NCBI RefSeq assembly: GCF_000186865.1
Contig: NW_008705579.1
Coordinates: 421,443 to 485,442, forward strand
Source of the DNA: Aureococcus anophagefferens
Taxonomy: Eukaryota; Sar; Pelagophyceae; Pelagomonadales; Pelagomonadaceae
Direction of reading: 5' to 3'
DNA: 64,000 nucleotides
Part shown: positions 9,025-18,000 of the stretch, in pieces
Numbering within the stretch: the first letter of the stretch is position 1
Layout: each line of letters starts with the position of its first letter
Made by a program: the position numbers and the translations under genes
Notes under the pieces: model-generated
The model's input: only the letters and a program-made list of their open reading frames with translations
Told to the model about the DNA's origin: nothing
The model's database searches: none

Positions 9025-10851
9025 ATGGGCCGCTCGTCGTCGAGCAGCAGCAGCGACGGCAGCCTGAGCAGCGGCGCCCGGGAGCGCAAGGAGAAGAAGG
9101 CGAAGAAGAAGGCGCTCAAGAAGGCCCTGAAAAAGGAGAAGAAGGCGGCGAAGAAGGCCAAGAAGGCGTCGAAGAAGGAGAAGAAGTCGAAGAAGCGCGC
9201 GCGCGCCGACAGCTCGAGCGGCGACGACGAGCCCGAGAAGCGCGCGCGCGTCGACAGCGGCGCGGGCGCCGGCGACGCCGCTCTAGCCGACCTCCTCGAG
9301 GAGGACATGGGCCGCCGCGACTCGCTGGACCTCGGCCGGCCGGCGAGCCCGCCGCCGGCCGCCGCGGCGCCGCCGCCGCGGCCCGCGGCCTACGACGACG
9401 ACCCCGCCGACGCGGTCTACGTGCCCGACCGCGGCGCGCCGCCGCCGCCGCGCGACGGCCACGACCGCGGCGGCTACGTCGACCGCGACGAGCCCTACGC
9501 GCGCGCGCCCGACGAGCCCGGCGCGGAGGACTTCGCCGACGAGGCCGCGGCGGCGGCCGCGGAGGCGCTCGTCGCCGAGCGGGTCAAGGCGCGGTCGGAC
9601 CGCGACTACGGCCGCGCGGACGACTTGCGCGACGAGCTGCGCCGCGTCCACCAGGTCTACGTGAGCGACAAGGACCGGACCTGGCGCCGCGAGCGCGGCC
9701 GCGACGGCGGGCCCCGGGACCGGGGCCGGGCGACGCTGCCGCCGTACGAGCGCGGCGACGACGAGCCCGGCGCGCCGGCCTTCGAGAGCGACGACGCGCT
9801 TCAAGCCGCCGAGGCGCTCGTCGCGGAGCGCGCCAAGTGCCGCAGCGACCGCGAGTACCGGCGCGCCGACGAGCTCCGCGACGAGCTGCGGCGCGTCCAC
9901 AAGGTGCACGTCGTCGACAAGGACCGGATCTGGCGCCGCATCGCCGTCCGCGGCCGCGGGCCCGTGCGCGCGCGCCGGTCCCCGAGCCGGTCCCGGTCGC
10001 GGTCCCGGTCGCCGTCGCCGCCGCCGAAGCAGGCCGAGGTCTCCGAGGCCGTGCTCGCGCAGCGGAAGCGCAACGCGGACCGCTTCGGCGGCGACGGCGC
10101 GGGCGCCGCGCGCCTCGCGGCGAAGACGGGGCTCGCGAAGCTCCCCGGGTCCGGCGCGCCGGCGGACTTCGAGCTGCCGGCGTCGTCGACGCCCGCGGAC
10201 TCGGCGCCGGAGCCCGAGCCGGGCCCGTCGGCGGCCGAGCTCCGCGCGGAGCGGCTCCGCAAAGCGCGCGAGAAGCAGGAGCTCCTGCGCGCGCAGATGG
10301 CCGCGGAGCTGCCGCCGGCGTCGGAGGCGCCGCCGAAGCCCAAGGCGCCCGCGCCGCCGCCGCCCGCGAAGAAGGTCGTCTCGCTCAAGGGCAAGCCCCG
10401 GCCGCCGCCGGCCGAGGACGCGCCCGAGGCGGCGGCGCCCGAGGCGGCGGCGGCCGAGCCCGCGCTCCGCTACGGCAAGGACGAGCTCCTGGGCCTCCGC
10501 GGCGCGGCGCCCAAGGAGGCGCCGGAGCCGGAGGCGCCCGCCGCCGCCGCGCCCAAGCCCAAGCCCAAGCCCAAGCCCGCCGCGGCGCCCAAGCCCGTCG
10601 CCGCCGCGCCGGAGCCGGAGGCCGCGGCGCCCAAGCCCGTCGCCGCGCCGGCGCCGGAGCCGGAGCCCGCGGCGCCGGCCCCGGAGCCCGAGGCCCCCGC
10701 GCCCGCGGCGGCCGCGCCGTCGCTCACGAAGGCGCAGGTCGACAAGATGACCGTGCCCCTGCTGAAGAAGGCCCTCGAGGCCCGGGGCCTCGAGGTCAAG
10801 GGCCTCAAGGCCGCCCTCAAGGGGCGGCTCCTCGACGCGCTCGGGCTCTAA
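9025..10851 (+). CDS. RS-rich nuclear protein with repeated CysRS-C-like hairpins and a SAP domain
   Basis: The 608-residue product begins with a Ser run and a Lys-rich block (about residues 23-60) that should act as a nuclear signal. Two copies of a helical hairpin, at about residues 180-222 and 262-305, share the pattern ALVAERxKxRSDRxYxRADxLRDELRRVH and end in W-R-R. This resembles the C-terminal hairpin of cysteinyl-tRNA synthetase. An RS dipeptide run follows (RRSPSRSRSRSRSRSPSPP), then long Pro/Ala/Lys low-complexity sequence with KPKPKPKPK. A C-terminal SAP motif lies at about residues 570-606. The overall look is an RNA- or chromatin-associated splicing-type factor; its specific role is not recognised. 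Confidence 0.6.
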   Translation: MGRSSSSSSSDGSLSSGARERKEKKAKKKALKKALKKEKKAAKKAKKASKKEKKSKKRARADSSSGDDEPEKRARVDSGAGAGDAALADLLEEDMGRRDSLDLGRPASPPPAAAAPPPRPAAYDDDPADAVYVPDRGAPPPPRDGHDRGGYVDRDEPYARAPDEPGAEDFADEAAAAAAEALVAERVKARSDRDYGRADDLRDELRRVHQVYVSDKDRTWRRERGRDGGPRDRGRATLPPYERGDDEPGAPAFESDDALQAAEALVAERAKCRSDREYRRADELRDELRRVHKVHVVDKDRIWRRIAVRGRGPVRARRSPSRSRSRSRSPSPPPKQAEVSEAVLAQRKRNADRFGGDGAGAARLAAKTGLAKLPGSGAPADFELPASSTPADSAPEPEPGPSAAELRAERLRKAREKQELLRAQMAAELPPASEAPPKPKAPAPPPPAKKVVSLKGKPRPPPAEDAPEAAAPEAAAAEPALRYGKDELLGLRGAAPKEAPEPEAPAAAAPKPKPKPKPAAAPKPVAAAPEPEAAAPKPVAAPAPEPEPAAPAPEPEAPAPAAAAPSLTKAQVDKMTVPLLKKALEARGLEVKGLKAALKGRLLDALGL

Positions 10852-10887
10852 GACTGCCTTATACAGCCCGCCGTCGCGCGAGGCCGC

Positions 10888-11510
10888 TCATTGGAAGAGG
10901 TCCTTGTACTTGCCCTCGATGTGGCCGACGAGGTCGTCGTAGTTCTTGAGGTCGAACTCCTCGCCGAAGCTGCAGAACCGCGTCGGCGACAGGCACGCGC
11001 CGTCCTCGATCGTGCCGACGACCTCGACGCAGCCGCTGCGCAAGGACGCGTGAGGGGAGGTCGCGCGCGGCGGCGCGGGGCATCGGGGCGCGGCGCGGGC
11101 GTGCGCGCGCGTCGCGTGGGGAGGTCGCGCGCGGCGTCGCGGGCGCGCGGCGCGGGAGAGGGACGGAGAGGCGCACCTCGCGGGGAACTCCAGCGAGTGC
11201 GCGGAGATGGACACCGCGACGCCGTCGGACGTCTCGATGGCGTTCTCGCCCGTGACGCGGCCGACGACGCTCACCATCTTGCCCGGCTCGTACTTGGCCA
11301 GGCCGGCGCCGTTCGTGCGCGCGCAGATGCCCGTCTCGAAGAACTACAGGGGTAGCGGGTGAGCGGAGGCGCGACGGCGCGGCGGGGGCGCGCGCGGCGC
11401 GATTTTTGCGCGCGGTCGATCGATGCGATCCATGCGATGCGAATGAGAGCGTGCGCGCGTCGTTTTGGGCGGGTTGGGTGGTTGCTGGAGTGGGCACCCA
11501 CCTCCGCCAT
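10888..11510 (-). CDS. RPA3: Replication protein A 14-kDa subunit (RPA3), three exons
   Basis: The exons read on the minus strand are 11510-11502, 11343-11177 and 11035-10888, giving 107 residues, the usual RPA14 size. The protein reads MAE-FFETGICARTNG, then MVSVVGRVTGENA, a beta-barrel core, VEVVGTIEDG and FDLKNYDDLVGHIEGKY, matching the small OB-fold subunit of the RPA trimer that binds single-stranded DNA. Introns 11344-11501 (158 bp) and 11036-11176 (141 bp) are GT-AG, and both preserve frame. The second begins GTGCGCCT, a donor form repeated in other conventional introns here. The first coding exon is only nine bases, so it is the least certain part. Confidence 0.8.
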
Positions 11511-11615
11511 GTTTTGAACGAGCTGAAGCTTCCCGCGGAACCGAGCTGCACAGAGAGGGTGCTGATCTTCGCTGGGCTTTGTTCGTCATATGAGGCTGCC
11601 CAAACTCGATTAACG

Positions 11616-12179
11616 ATGCTGGCGCTCAACGCCTACCGCGCCTGGTCGCGGCGGCGCCCGCTGTCGGCGGCTTTTGCGACGTGCTTCGTCAAGGGCAGCG
11701 CGTCGGACGCCGTGGCCCAGCACTTGGAAGACGAGCCCTTCGACGCACCGCGGAATTTAGCCTTCGCCAGCTTCTCGGGCGCGTACCTGGGCATCGGCCA
11801 GCACTTTGTGTATAACATCGCCTTCACGCGGGCCTTCGGCGCGGGCCGCGACTGGGCGACGGCGGCGAAGAAGGTCGCGGCGGATTCGTTCGCGCACGTG
11901 CCGCTCCTATATTTGCCGCTCTACTACCCGTTCAAACAGATCGCGCTCGGCGACGGGCCCTACGGCGAGCGCGCCGCCGACGGCCTCCGACGCTACGCGG
12001 ACGACGCGCCCGTCGTTCTGACGACGTACTGGAAAACCTGGCCCGCGGTGCACTTCGTCTCCTTCAGCGTCCTCCCGCCGGAGCTGCGCATCGGCTTCGT
12101 CGCGTCGGCGTCCTTCCTCTGGCTCATCTTTCTCTCCTACGCGTCGCACGAGACCAGGGCGCCCGCCGCGGAGGACTAA
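11616..12179 (+). CDS. Mpv17/PMP22-family membrane protein
   Basis: The 187-residue product has the Mpv17/PMP22 pattern of about four hydrophobic helices. The C-terminal signature is visible as TYWKTWPAVHFVSFSVLP followed by ELR and a final helix. The N-terminal RAWSRRRPLSAAF and KGSASDAVAQ match the family's early YxxxLxxxP and GDxxxQ blocks. Members sit in inner mitochondrial, peroxisomal or plastid membranes and affect solute permeability; no targeting peptide settles which applies. ATG 11616 starts the family-length protein. The stop overlaps the stop of the convergent sulfotransferase gene by four bases (12176-12179). Confidence 0.8.
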   Translation: MLALNAYRAWSRRRPLSAAFATCFVKGSASDAVAQHLEDEPFDAPRNLAFASFSGAYLGIGQHFVYNIAFTRAFGAGRDWATAAKKVAADSFAHVPLLYLPLYYPFKQIALGDGPYGERAADGLRRYADDAPVVLTTYWKTWPAVHFVSFSVLPPELRIGFVASASFLWLIFLSYASHETRAPAAED

Positions 12180-13426
12180 CGACCGTAGGCGTCCCACGCG
12201 CGGGGCCAGCTCCAGCCGAGGAGCTCGAAGAAATGCCGCTCGTAGAAGAGGAGGTCGTCGGCCATGTCCCGCGTCAGCCCGATCCGCGCCATCGTCGCCA
12301 TCGGGTCGCTCTCGAGCGTCGCGTTCGCCGGCTCGCGCGGCGCCTGCGCCGCCTTCGAGACCGCGCCCCGGTTCGTCCAGGACGCGTAGGGGTTCGCGCG
12401 CACCTTCAACTGCGGCAGCCCGAGGAACTCGGCGAGCCTCGGCCCGCAGACGTCGCGCGCCACGCACCAGTCCATGCGGAGCACGAGCACGCTTTCCCTC
12501 CCGAAGACGCGGAAGAGCACGTCGACCAAAAACACGAAGTGGGCGCTCTCGAAGAAGGTGAGCGTGATGGGGCTGCCGACCCGCGCCGGCGTCTTCCAGC
12601 GGCCGCCGATGTCCAGGTCGCCGAGGCCGCGGAACGGCGACGCGGCGAGCGAGCACGCGGGCGCCCAGTCGCCCGCGCGCGCGCAGCCCGCGGCCCGCAG
12701 CTTCGCCGCGTACGCGTCCCACTGCCGCGCGAGGAACGTGGTCGGGTCGTCGCGGCTCTCCCGGAGGTGGCGCTCGAAGTACTGCCACGGGTAGCGGAGC
12801 GAGAGCGCGAGCTTCGCCGCCGGGTTCGTCTGCCAGATCGCCAGCAGGTAGCAGACGTGGGACGAGTACTCCGGCGTCTTGTCGACGACGAGCTTCGGCG
12901 CCTGCTTGGACTCGAGGCACGCGCGCCGGTCGTCGTCGCAGCGGACGCGGACGCCCTGTCGCGCGCGAGTCCGCTGCAGGTAGTTCGAGTAGTCGTTCCG
13001 CCAGATGCGCTTCGGGTTGTTGAAGAAGTTGAGCTCGCCCTCGCCGGCCGGCGCGGCGGCGACGGCGCAGAGCTTGCCCTTCTGCGTGTTCCTGCAGGCG
13101 CGGATGAGCTCCTCGCGGAGCGACGTCGTGCCGGTACGCGAGTAGCCCACGAGGAACGCGTCGACGGGCGCCATGCGCCACATGCGGCCCGACGAGTCGG
13201 CGATGCACTGCTTCGACGCGTTGAGGTGTAACGTCGGCAAATAGGCATCCAACGCGGCGCGCACGGCGCGCGTGTCGAGCTTGACGGGCACGATGGACCG
13301 CAGCGCCGTGGCGTCGTCGAAGCGGGCCAGAGGGATGTCGCGCACGGGGATCTCGCAGTCCAGGGCGGTCGCGGCGGCCAGCGCTGCGATCGTAATCCAC
13401 CAGCGCTGGCGCATCGATGGGATCAC
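12176..13426 (-). CDS. Secretory-pathway sulfotransferase
   Basis: The 416-residue product has a signal anchor at about residues 8-22 (QRWWITIAALAAATAL) and the PAPS-dependent sulfotransferase motifs. The 5'-phosphosulfate loop is FLVGYSRTGTTSLREEL at about residues 91-107. KTPEYSSH follows, and the 3'-phosphate-binding block is ALSLRYPWQYFERHLRES. This matches Golgi-type carbohydrate sulfotransferases, which would modify cell-surface or mucilage polysaccharides; the acceptor is unknown. ATG 13414 is an alternative start that keeps the anchor. It is one of three sulfotransferase loci in the window and is not obviously a recent copy of the others. Confidence 0.8.
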   Translation of the reverse strand: MIPSMRQRWWITIAALAAATALDCEIPVRDIPLARFDDATALRSIVPVKLDTRAVRAALDAYLPTLHLNASKQCIADSSGRMWRMAPVDAFLVGYSRTGTTSLREELIRACRNTQKGKLCAVAAAPAGEGELNFFNNPKRIWRNDYSNYLQRTRARQGVRVRCDDDRRACLESKQAPKLVVDKTPEYSSHVCYLLAIWQTNPAAKLALSLRYPWQYFERHLRESRDDPTTFLARQWDAYAAKLRAAGCARAGDWAPACSLAASPFRGLGDLDIGGRWKTPARVGSPITLTFFESAHFVFLVDVLFRVFGRESVLVLRMDWCVARDVCGPRLAEFLGLPQLKVRANPYASWTNRGAVSKAAQAPREPANATLESDPMATMARIGLTRDMADDLLFYERHFFELLGWSWPRAWDAYGR

Positions 13427-13661
13427 GACGATGCCACGGCCATCGGGGCTGCGTTAGTGCAACCTTGATGGTGGTGGTCAACACTGGCCTCGAGGTCTAT
13501 TCATATGAGCTCGTCTCGTGCTGCGGCCTGCCGGCGTCGCGTCGTGCGACGGGCCGCGCCGTGCCAGGCGTTGTTCTCGACGTAAAACTGCGCGCCGTCG
13601 TGCCGCGCCGCGCCGCACCACCGCCGCCCGTCGCCGCCGCCGGCCCGGAGCTCGTTTTGTC

Positions 13662-15035
13662 ATGCCGATGGCGGCGCTTCCGTCGGAGACGTTGGCCCAT
13701 GTCGTAAGCTTCTTACTGTCGTGGAAAGACCGTCGACAACTGCTCGCGCTCCGCGCAGCGTCGCCTTTCTACCGAGACGCGGTGGAGCGGGCGCTGCTGC
13801 ACGCGCATTTGGGTTACGGCAAGGTGGAAAAACGGTTAGACTATGTTGGAGCGGTTCATACTATGTTGGAGCGGTTCGAGCGCATTTGCGTCGCCAACGA
13901 AGAAGCCGATGCGCCAGCTGATCCGCACTGCGACCCGCGAGCGATAGTGGCTTGGGGCCGTGTATTCGGTCGCGCCTGTCGAGATCTCAGTTTCTCTGGA
14001 TCGTCCACGGAGGCGTTGCGTTCGATACGTTCCCTGGTCCGGGACACCAAGGGTGGCTTGACCGAGCTTGACGTCATTAACACATCCATCTCTGTGGAAG
14101 GGCTCTTGGAAATTTGCCGCGCGTCTCCTCTATTGGAAGACTTGTTCATTTCACTCAACGTTCCGCACATATACGCGGCCATGGACGATGCGTTGGAATC
14201 ATTTGCGACGAGCATGAGTCGCGCATGCCCATTGCTCCGCAGTTTTGAATTTGGAGACACTGATGCCAGCTTAGGCTTGGCCAGCTCTAGCCCGGCTGAA
14301 TATTACGCGAGGTTTTTCCCGAACCTTGCAAAACTAGACTTTACGAATTGGAGGAGTATCGAGGAAAACGTAAAGTACTGTCCTTCAGACTTGGACAATA
14401 TCGAGGAGGCGTGCCGGCGATGCCTAAATGCGACAGAGTGGACATTTGAGAATTGCCTCGTGACGCCGCCTCTCATCACTCGTATGCTAACGACACCCCT
14501 GTGCTCTCGCGTCCGCAAGGTGGTCCTACAAGAGGCCCGGGTCTCATCGTCATCGGTGCTACAACTTGCAGCCGGCTGCCCTATGCTACGGATGTTGGAT
14601 GTCATGAATGACGTTCCTGACTTGAAAACTCCCGCGTTCTTCGAGGCGCTTTCGAGCACGAGGCCCGAGCTCACTGAACTGATTCTCCACCTCGCGGACA
14701 ATCCTGCGCCGGTCAATGATGTCTGCCTGCGATTCATCGGGAGACTCGGCTTGGAGCATCTTTGCCTAACGTACCAAAGCCCCCCGGCTCCTTTGTTCAC
14801 TGCAGCTGGCGTGGACGCCCTCATCGCGGGAACGTGCGCTTCGTCGCTATTGTCCTTCACGAGCTTCCACCCATCACTTGGCGCATCGCTATTTCTTCGT
14901 CTGGCCCGCGAATGCCCCAAGCTCACTTATCTTTCCACGGGCCTTGCACCATGGCCCCAGCCACTGCACGAAGACGCCAAACTTGGAGATGCCATCCTCA
15001 ATAGCCGCCCGCAAACTCCACGGTCGTTCGCCTAG
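13662..15035 (+). CDS. F-box-like protein with leucine-rich repeats, atypical low GC
   Basis: The 457-residue product starts MPMAALPSETLAHVVSFLLS, an F-box-like helix set, followed by irregular Leu-rich repeats (for example LTELDVINTSISVEGLLEI and LRMLDVMNDVPDLKT). F-box/LRR proteins select substrates for SCF ubiquitin ligases; that role is inferred. By eye the coding sequence is much poorer in G+C than its neighbours, close to half in several lines. A 20-bp tandem duplication (CTATGTTGGAGCGGTTC at 13841 and 13861) lies near residue 60, and the two copies are read in different frames. The stop lies 4 bases from the convergent giant gene. Confidence 0.6.
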   Translation: MPMAALPSETLAHVVSFLLSWKDRRQLLALRAASPFYRDAVERALLHAHLGYGKVEKRLDYVGAVHTMLERFERICVANEEADAPADPHCDPRAIVAWGRVFGRACRDLSFSGSSTEALRSIRSLVRDTKGGLTELDVINTSISVEGLLEICRASPLLEDLFISLNVPHIYAAMDDALESFATSMSRACPLLRSFEFGDTDASLGLASSSPAEYYARFFPNLAKLDFTNWRSIEENVKYCPSDLDNIEEACRRCLNATEWTFENCLVTPPLITRMLTTPLCSRVRKVVLQEARVSSSSVLQLAAGCPMLRMLDVMNDVPDLKTPAFFEALSSTRPELTELILHLADNPAPVNDVCLRFIGRLGLEHLCLTYQSPPAPLFTAAGVDALIAGTCASSLLSFTSFHPSLGASLFLRLARECPKLTYLSTGLAPWPQPLHEDAKLGDAILNSRPQTPRSFA

Positions 15036-15039
15036 GGTC

Positions 15040-18000
15040 TTAATAGGGCAGGTGGTTGAGGCTCTGGTACTGGTGCTCGCAGTAGGCGCGCTGGAGGACC
15101 TCGACGAACTCGCAGTCCTCCATGGGCGACGTCGTCGCGTTCGCGCCGCAGGACGCGTCCCAGAGCTCCTGGGACTTGCCCTGGAAGCGCCAGCCGCAGA
15201 AGGCGAAGTGGAAGGACGGGCTCAGGTGGAACTCGAAGCGCGGGTCCGACGTGTGCCGGAGCGACGCGTTGCCGAGCTTGAGGAGCCAGGCGTCGTCGAG
15301 GTCCGAGAAGTCGTCGTCGCCGCCGAAGAGGAGGATCGCGGGCGGCACGGCCGCGTCCGTGTCCGGCAGGAGGCCCGCGCGGACGTCCGCGGCCGCGGAG
15401 ACGACGTCGGCGACGCCCGGCTCGAGGTAGGCCAGGGACGCGTAGTAGCGCCCCCGCGGCGCGGGCCGGTCGTTGACGGCTTCGACCGTCGCCGCGACGA
15501 CGAACGCGCCGTCGACGCGGTGGCGGCCCGGGTCGACCTCGATCTCGTGGGGGCCCGGCCAGACCTCGTCGTCGAGGCCCCACCAGCGGTTCGAGAGCAT
15601 GTCGAGCCAGAGCACGCGGCCGTCGAACTGCGAGCACGGCAGGCCGCGCTCGTCGTGCCAGCCGCCCAACCCGCCGAACGCGTAGATGCCCCAGGGCGTG
15701 ATGACCGCCGCCTTGCCCACGGGGTCGTAGACGCCCTCGGGCTGGGGCGCCGCGCTCAGGGCCGTCCACGCGTTCGTCAAAATGTCGTAGCGCCACAGCG
15801 CCTTGTCCGGGAACGGGTCCGACGCGGTCCGCCCGCCGTAGACGAAGAGGCTGTCGCCCGTGGACACGCCCAGCGCCCCGGCCAGCGCCGGCGGCGCGTC
15901 GCCGGTGGCGTTCGTCACGTTGCGCCAGACGTAGCGCCGCTCGCAGCGCTCGAGGCGCGACACGACGCGGAACGCCGTCAAGTTCGCCGCGTTGTAATTT
16001 TTCCGCAGGCCGCCGGAATGGTCCGTCACCACGAGCGTCCAGGTGCCGCTCGGCCGCGCGCCCTCGAACTCGGCGAGCGCGTCGACGGGCCGGAAGGTGC
16101 CGCCGTAGGGGTTCTTCGCGTCCGGGGCGCGGACGTCCACGGGAGCGTCGTCGTCGAAGAGCATGCCCGGGTCGCCCTTGTACCCAAAGTCGTTTAGGGC
16201 GTCCTGCGTGCTGAAGGGCGGGTCGAGGCGGTCGCAGGCCTCCGAATTCGCGTCCGGCGCGTGGAGCAGCACGGGCCACGACGCCGCGACGGGGTCGCGG
16301 AAGTTGCCGTCGCCCGACACGGGGCCCGGCCCGACGACGGAGATGCTCAGCTGGGACGCGCAGGGGTGGCTGATGCGCACGTAGATGTCCACATCTCTCA
16401 AACACCACTCGTCGCCCGCCGTCACGTTCACGTCGAAGTAGGTCGTCCGCGCGTCCGGCACGAAGACGGGGTCGACGGCCGAGCCCGCCGTCCAGGACCA
16501 CGTCGCGCGCCGGGGCGCGCCGACGTCCAGCAGCCACAGGTCCCGGTAGTAGGCGAACTCGAGGTCGCCGTCCTCGACGTAGCGCGGGTCCGGCTCCTTG
16601 ACGCCGCCGAAGACCGCGACGAAGCCGCCGACGGCCGCGGCGACGTGGCGGCTCCGCGGCGGCGGCCACGACGCGTTGCGGCCCGGCCGGATCAGCTCCC
16701 ATTCCAGTAAACCCGCGTCCAGGCGCCAGAGCTCGTCGGAGGCGCCCATGCGCCGCACGCAGCGCTCGTTGTCGAAGCCGCGCCACCGGTACGCGCCGAG
16801 GCGGAACGTCGCGCCGACCGCACCGTCGCACTCGTAGCCGTCGCCGTGGCCGCCAAAGAGGAAGACGGCGCCGAGCTCCGCCGAGGGTAAACGATAGGCG
16901 CGGATCTCCGGCGCGCCGCCCAGCCGCGTGAGGCTGTGGCCCTGGCGGCCCGACGGCGCCGAGGGGTAGAACTCCGTCGGCGCGTCCGCCGCGCGGCCCG
17001 CGGCGCTTTCCGACGCGGCGTCGTCGGCCCCCAGGCCCGTCTGCGCCCCCATGCTGTAGTGGGGGCGGCCGAGCACGGGCGACGCGGCGCCGTAGCCGCC
17101 GTCGGAAAAGGCCGCGACGGACGGGTGCACGCGGACCCACTCGTCGCGCGGGTGGGGCAGCGTGCGGCAGGCCACGGCCTCGCCCGGCGGCGACGTCGCC
17201 GTCTGGTTCGCGCCCCGCAGGCGGAAGCGGTAGGCCGCGTCCGAGTCCAGACCCGCGACGTCGACGCCGCCGTCGGCCGCCGCGCGGACCGCGACGAGTT
17301 TGAAGCCGCCGACGTCGCCCTCGGCCATCTCCACGTGGTAGCGCTCGGCCCAGAAGTAGGTCGCCGCGTCGTTGGGCGGCCACGCGAGGGACACGGCGCT
17401 GTGGTTCGCGTCGGCGACGACGGGCGTCGGCGGGCTCAGCGCGCCCCAGCGCGCCTCGACCGGTCGGTAGGCGAGGTCCGCGTCGAACCACGCGGACCCG
17501 CCGCCGCCGCCGCCCGCGTCGACGCCCGAGCCGCCGCCGCCGCCCCCGAAGTAGCCGCCGCCGCCGCCGCCGCCGCCCTCCTTGCCCGAGCCGCCCGCGC
17601 CGCCCAAATTCCGCGCGCCGCGCGCGCCGTCGACGGCGATCGCGCCCCGCAGGTCCGCGACGGCCGCGGCGCCCGGCCGCTGCGACGTCGACACGACGAC
17701 GCCCTCCGTGCTCACTTCGAAGGACCCCGGCGCCCCCGGGTCGCCGCCGGCGCCCTGGGAGGCGCCGCGGCCGCCCGCGGCGACGGCCGAGTAGTCCGCG
17801 CCCGGCGCCTCGCCGAGGTCCACGTGGCGGTGCCGCGCGTGGGGCCCGCTCAGGTCCCGCGCGTCGCTGCCGCCGACGTCGACGGCGATCGTCCCGGACC
17901 CGTCGCCGTCGACGGCGCTGTACTCGTCGCGCGCCGCGCCGTACAGACCGACGTCCACCGGCGTCGCGAGCCCGGGCGCGTAGCCGTCCTCTCCGTCGTC

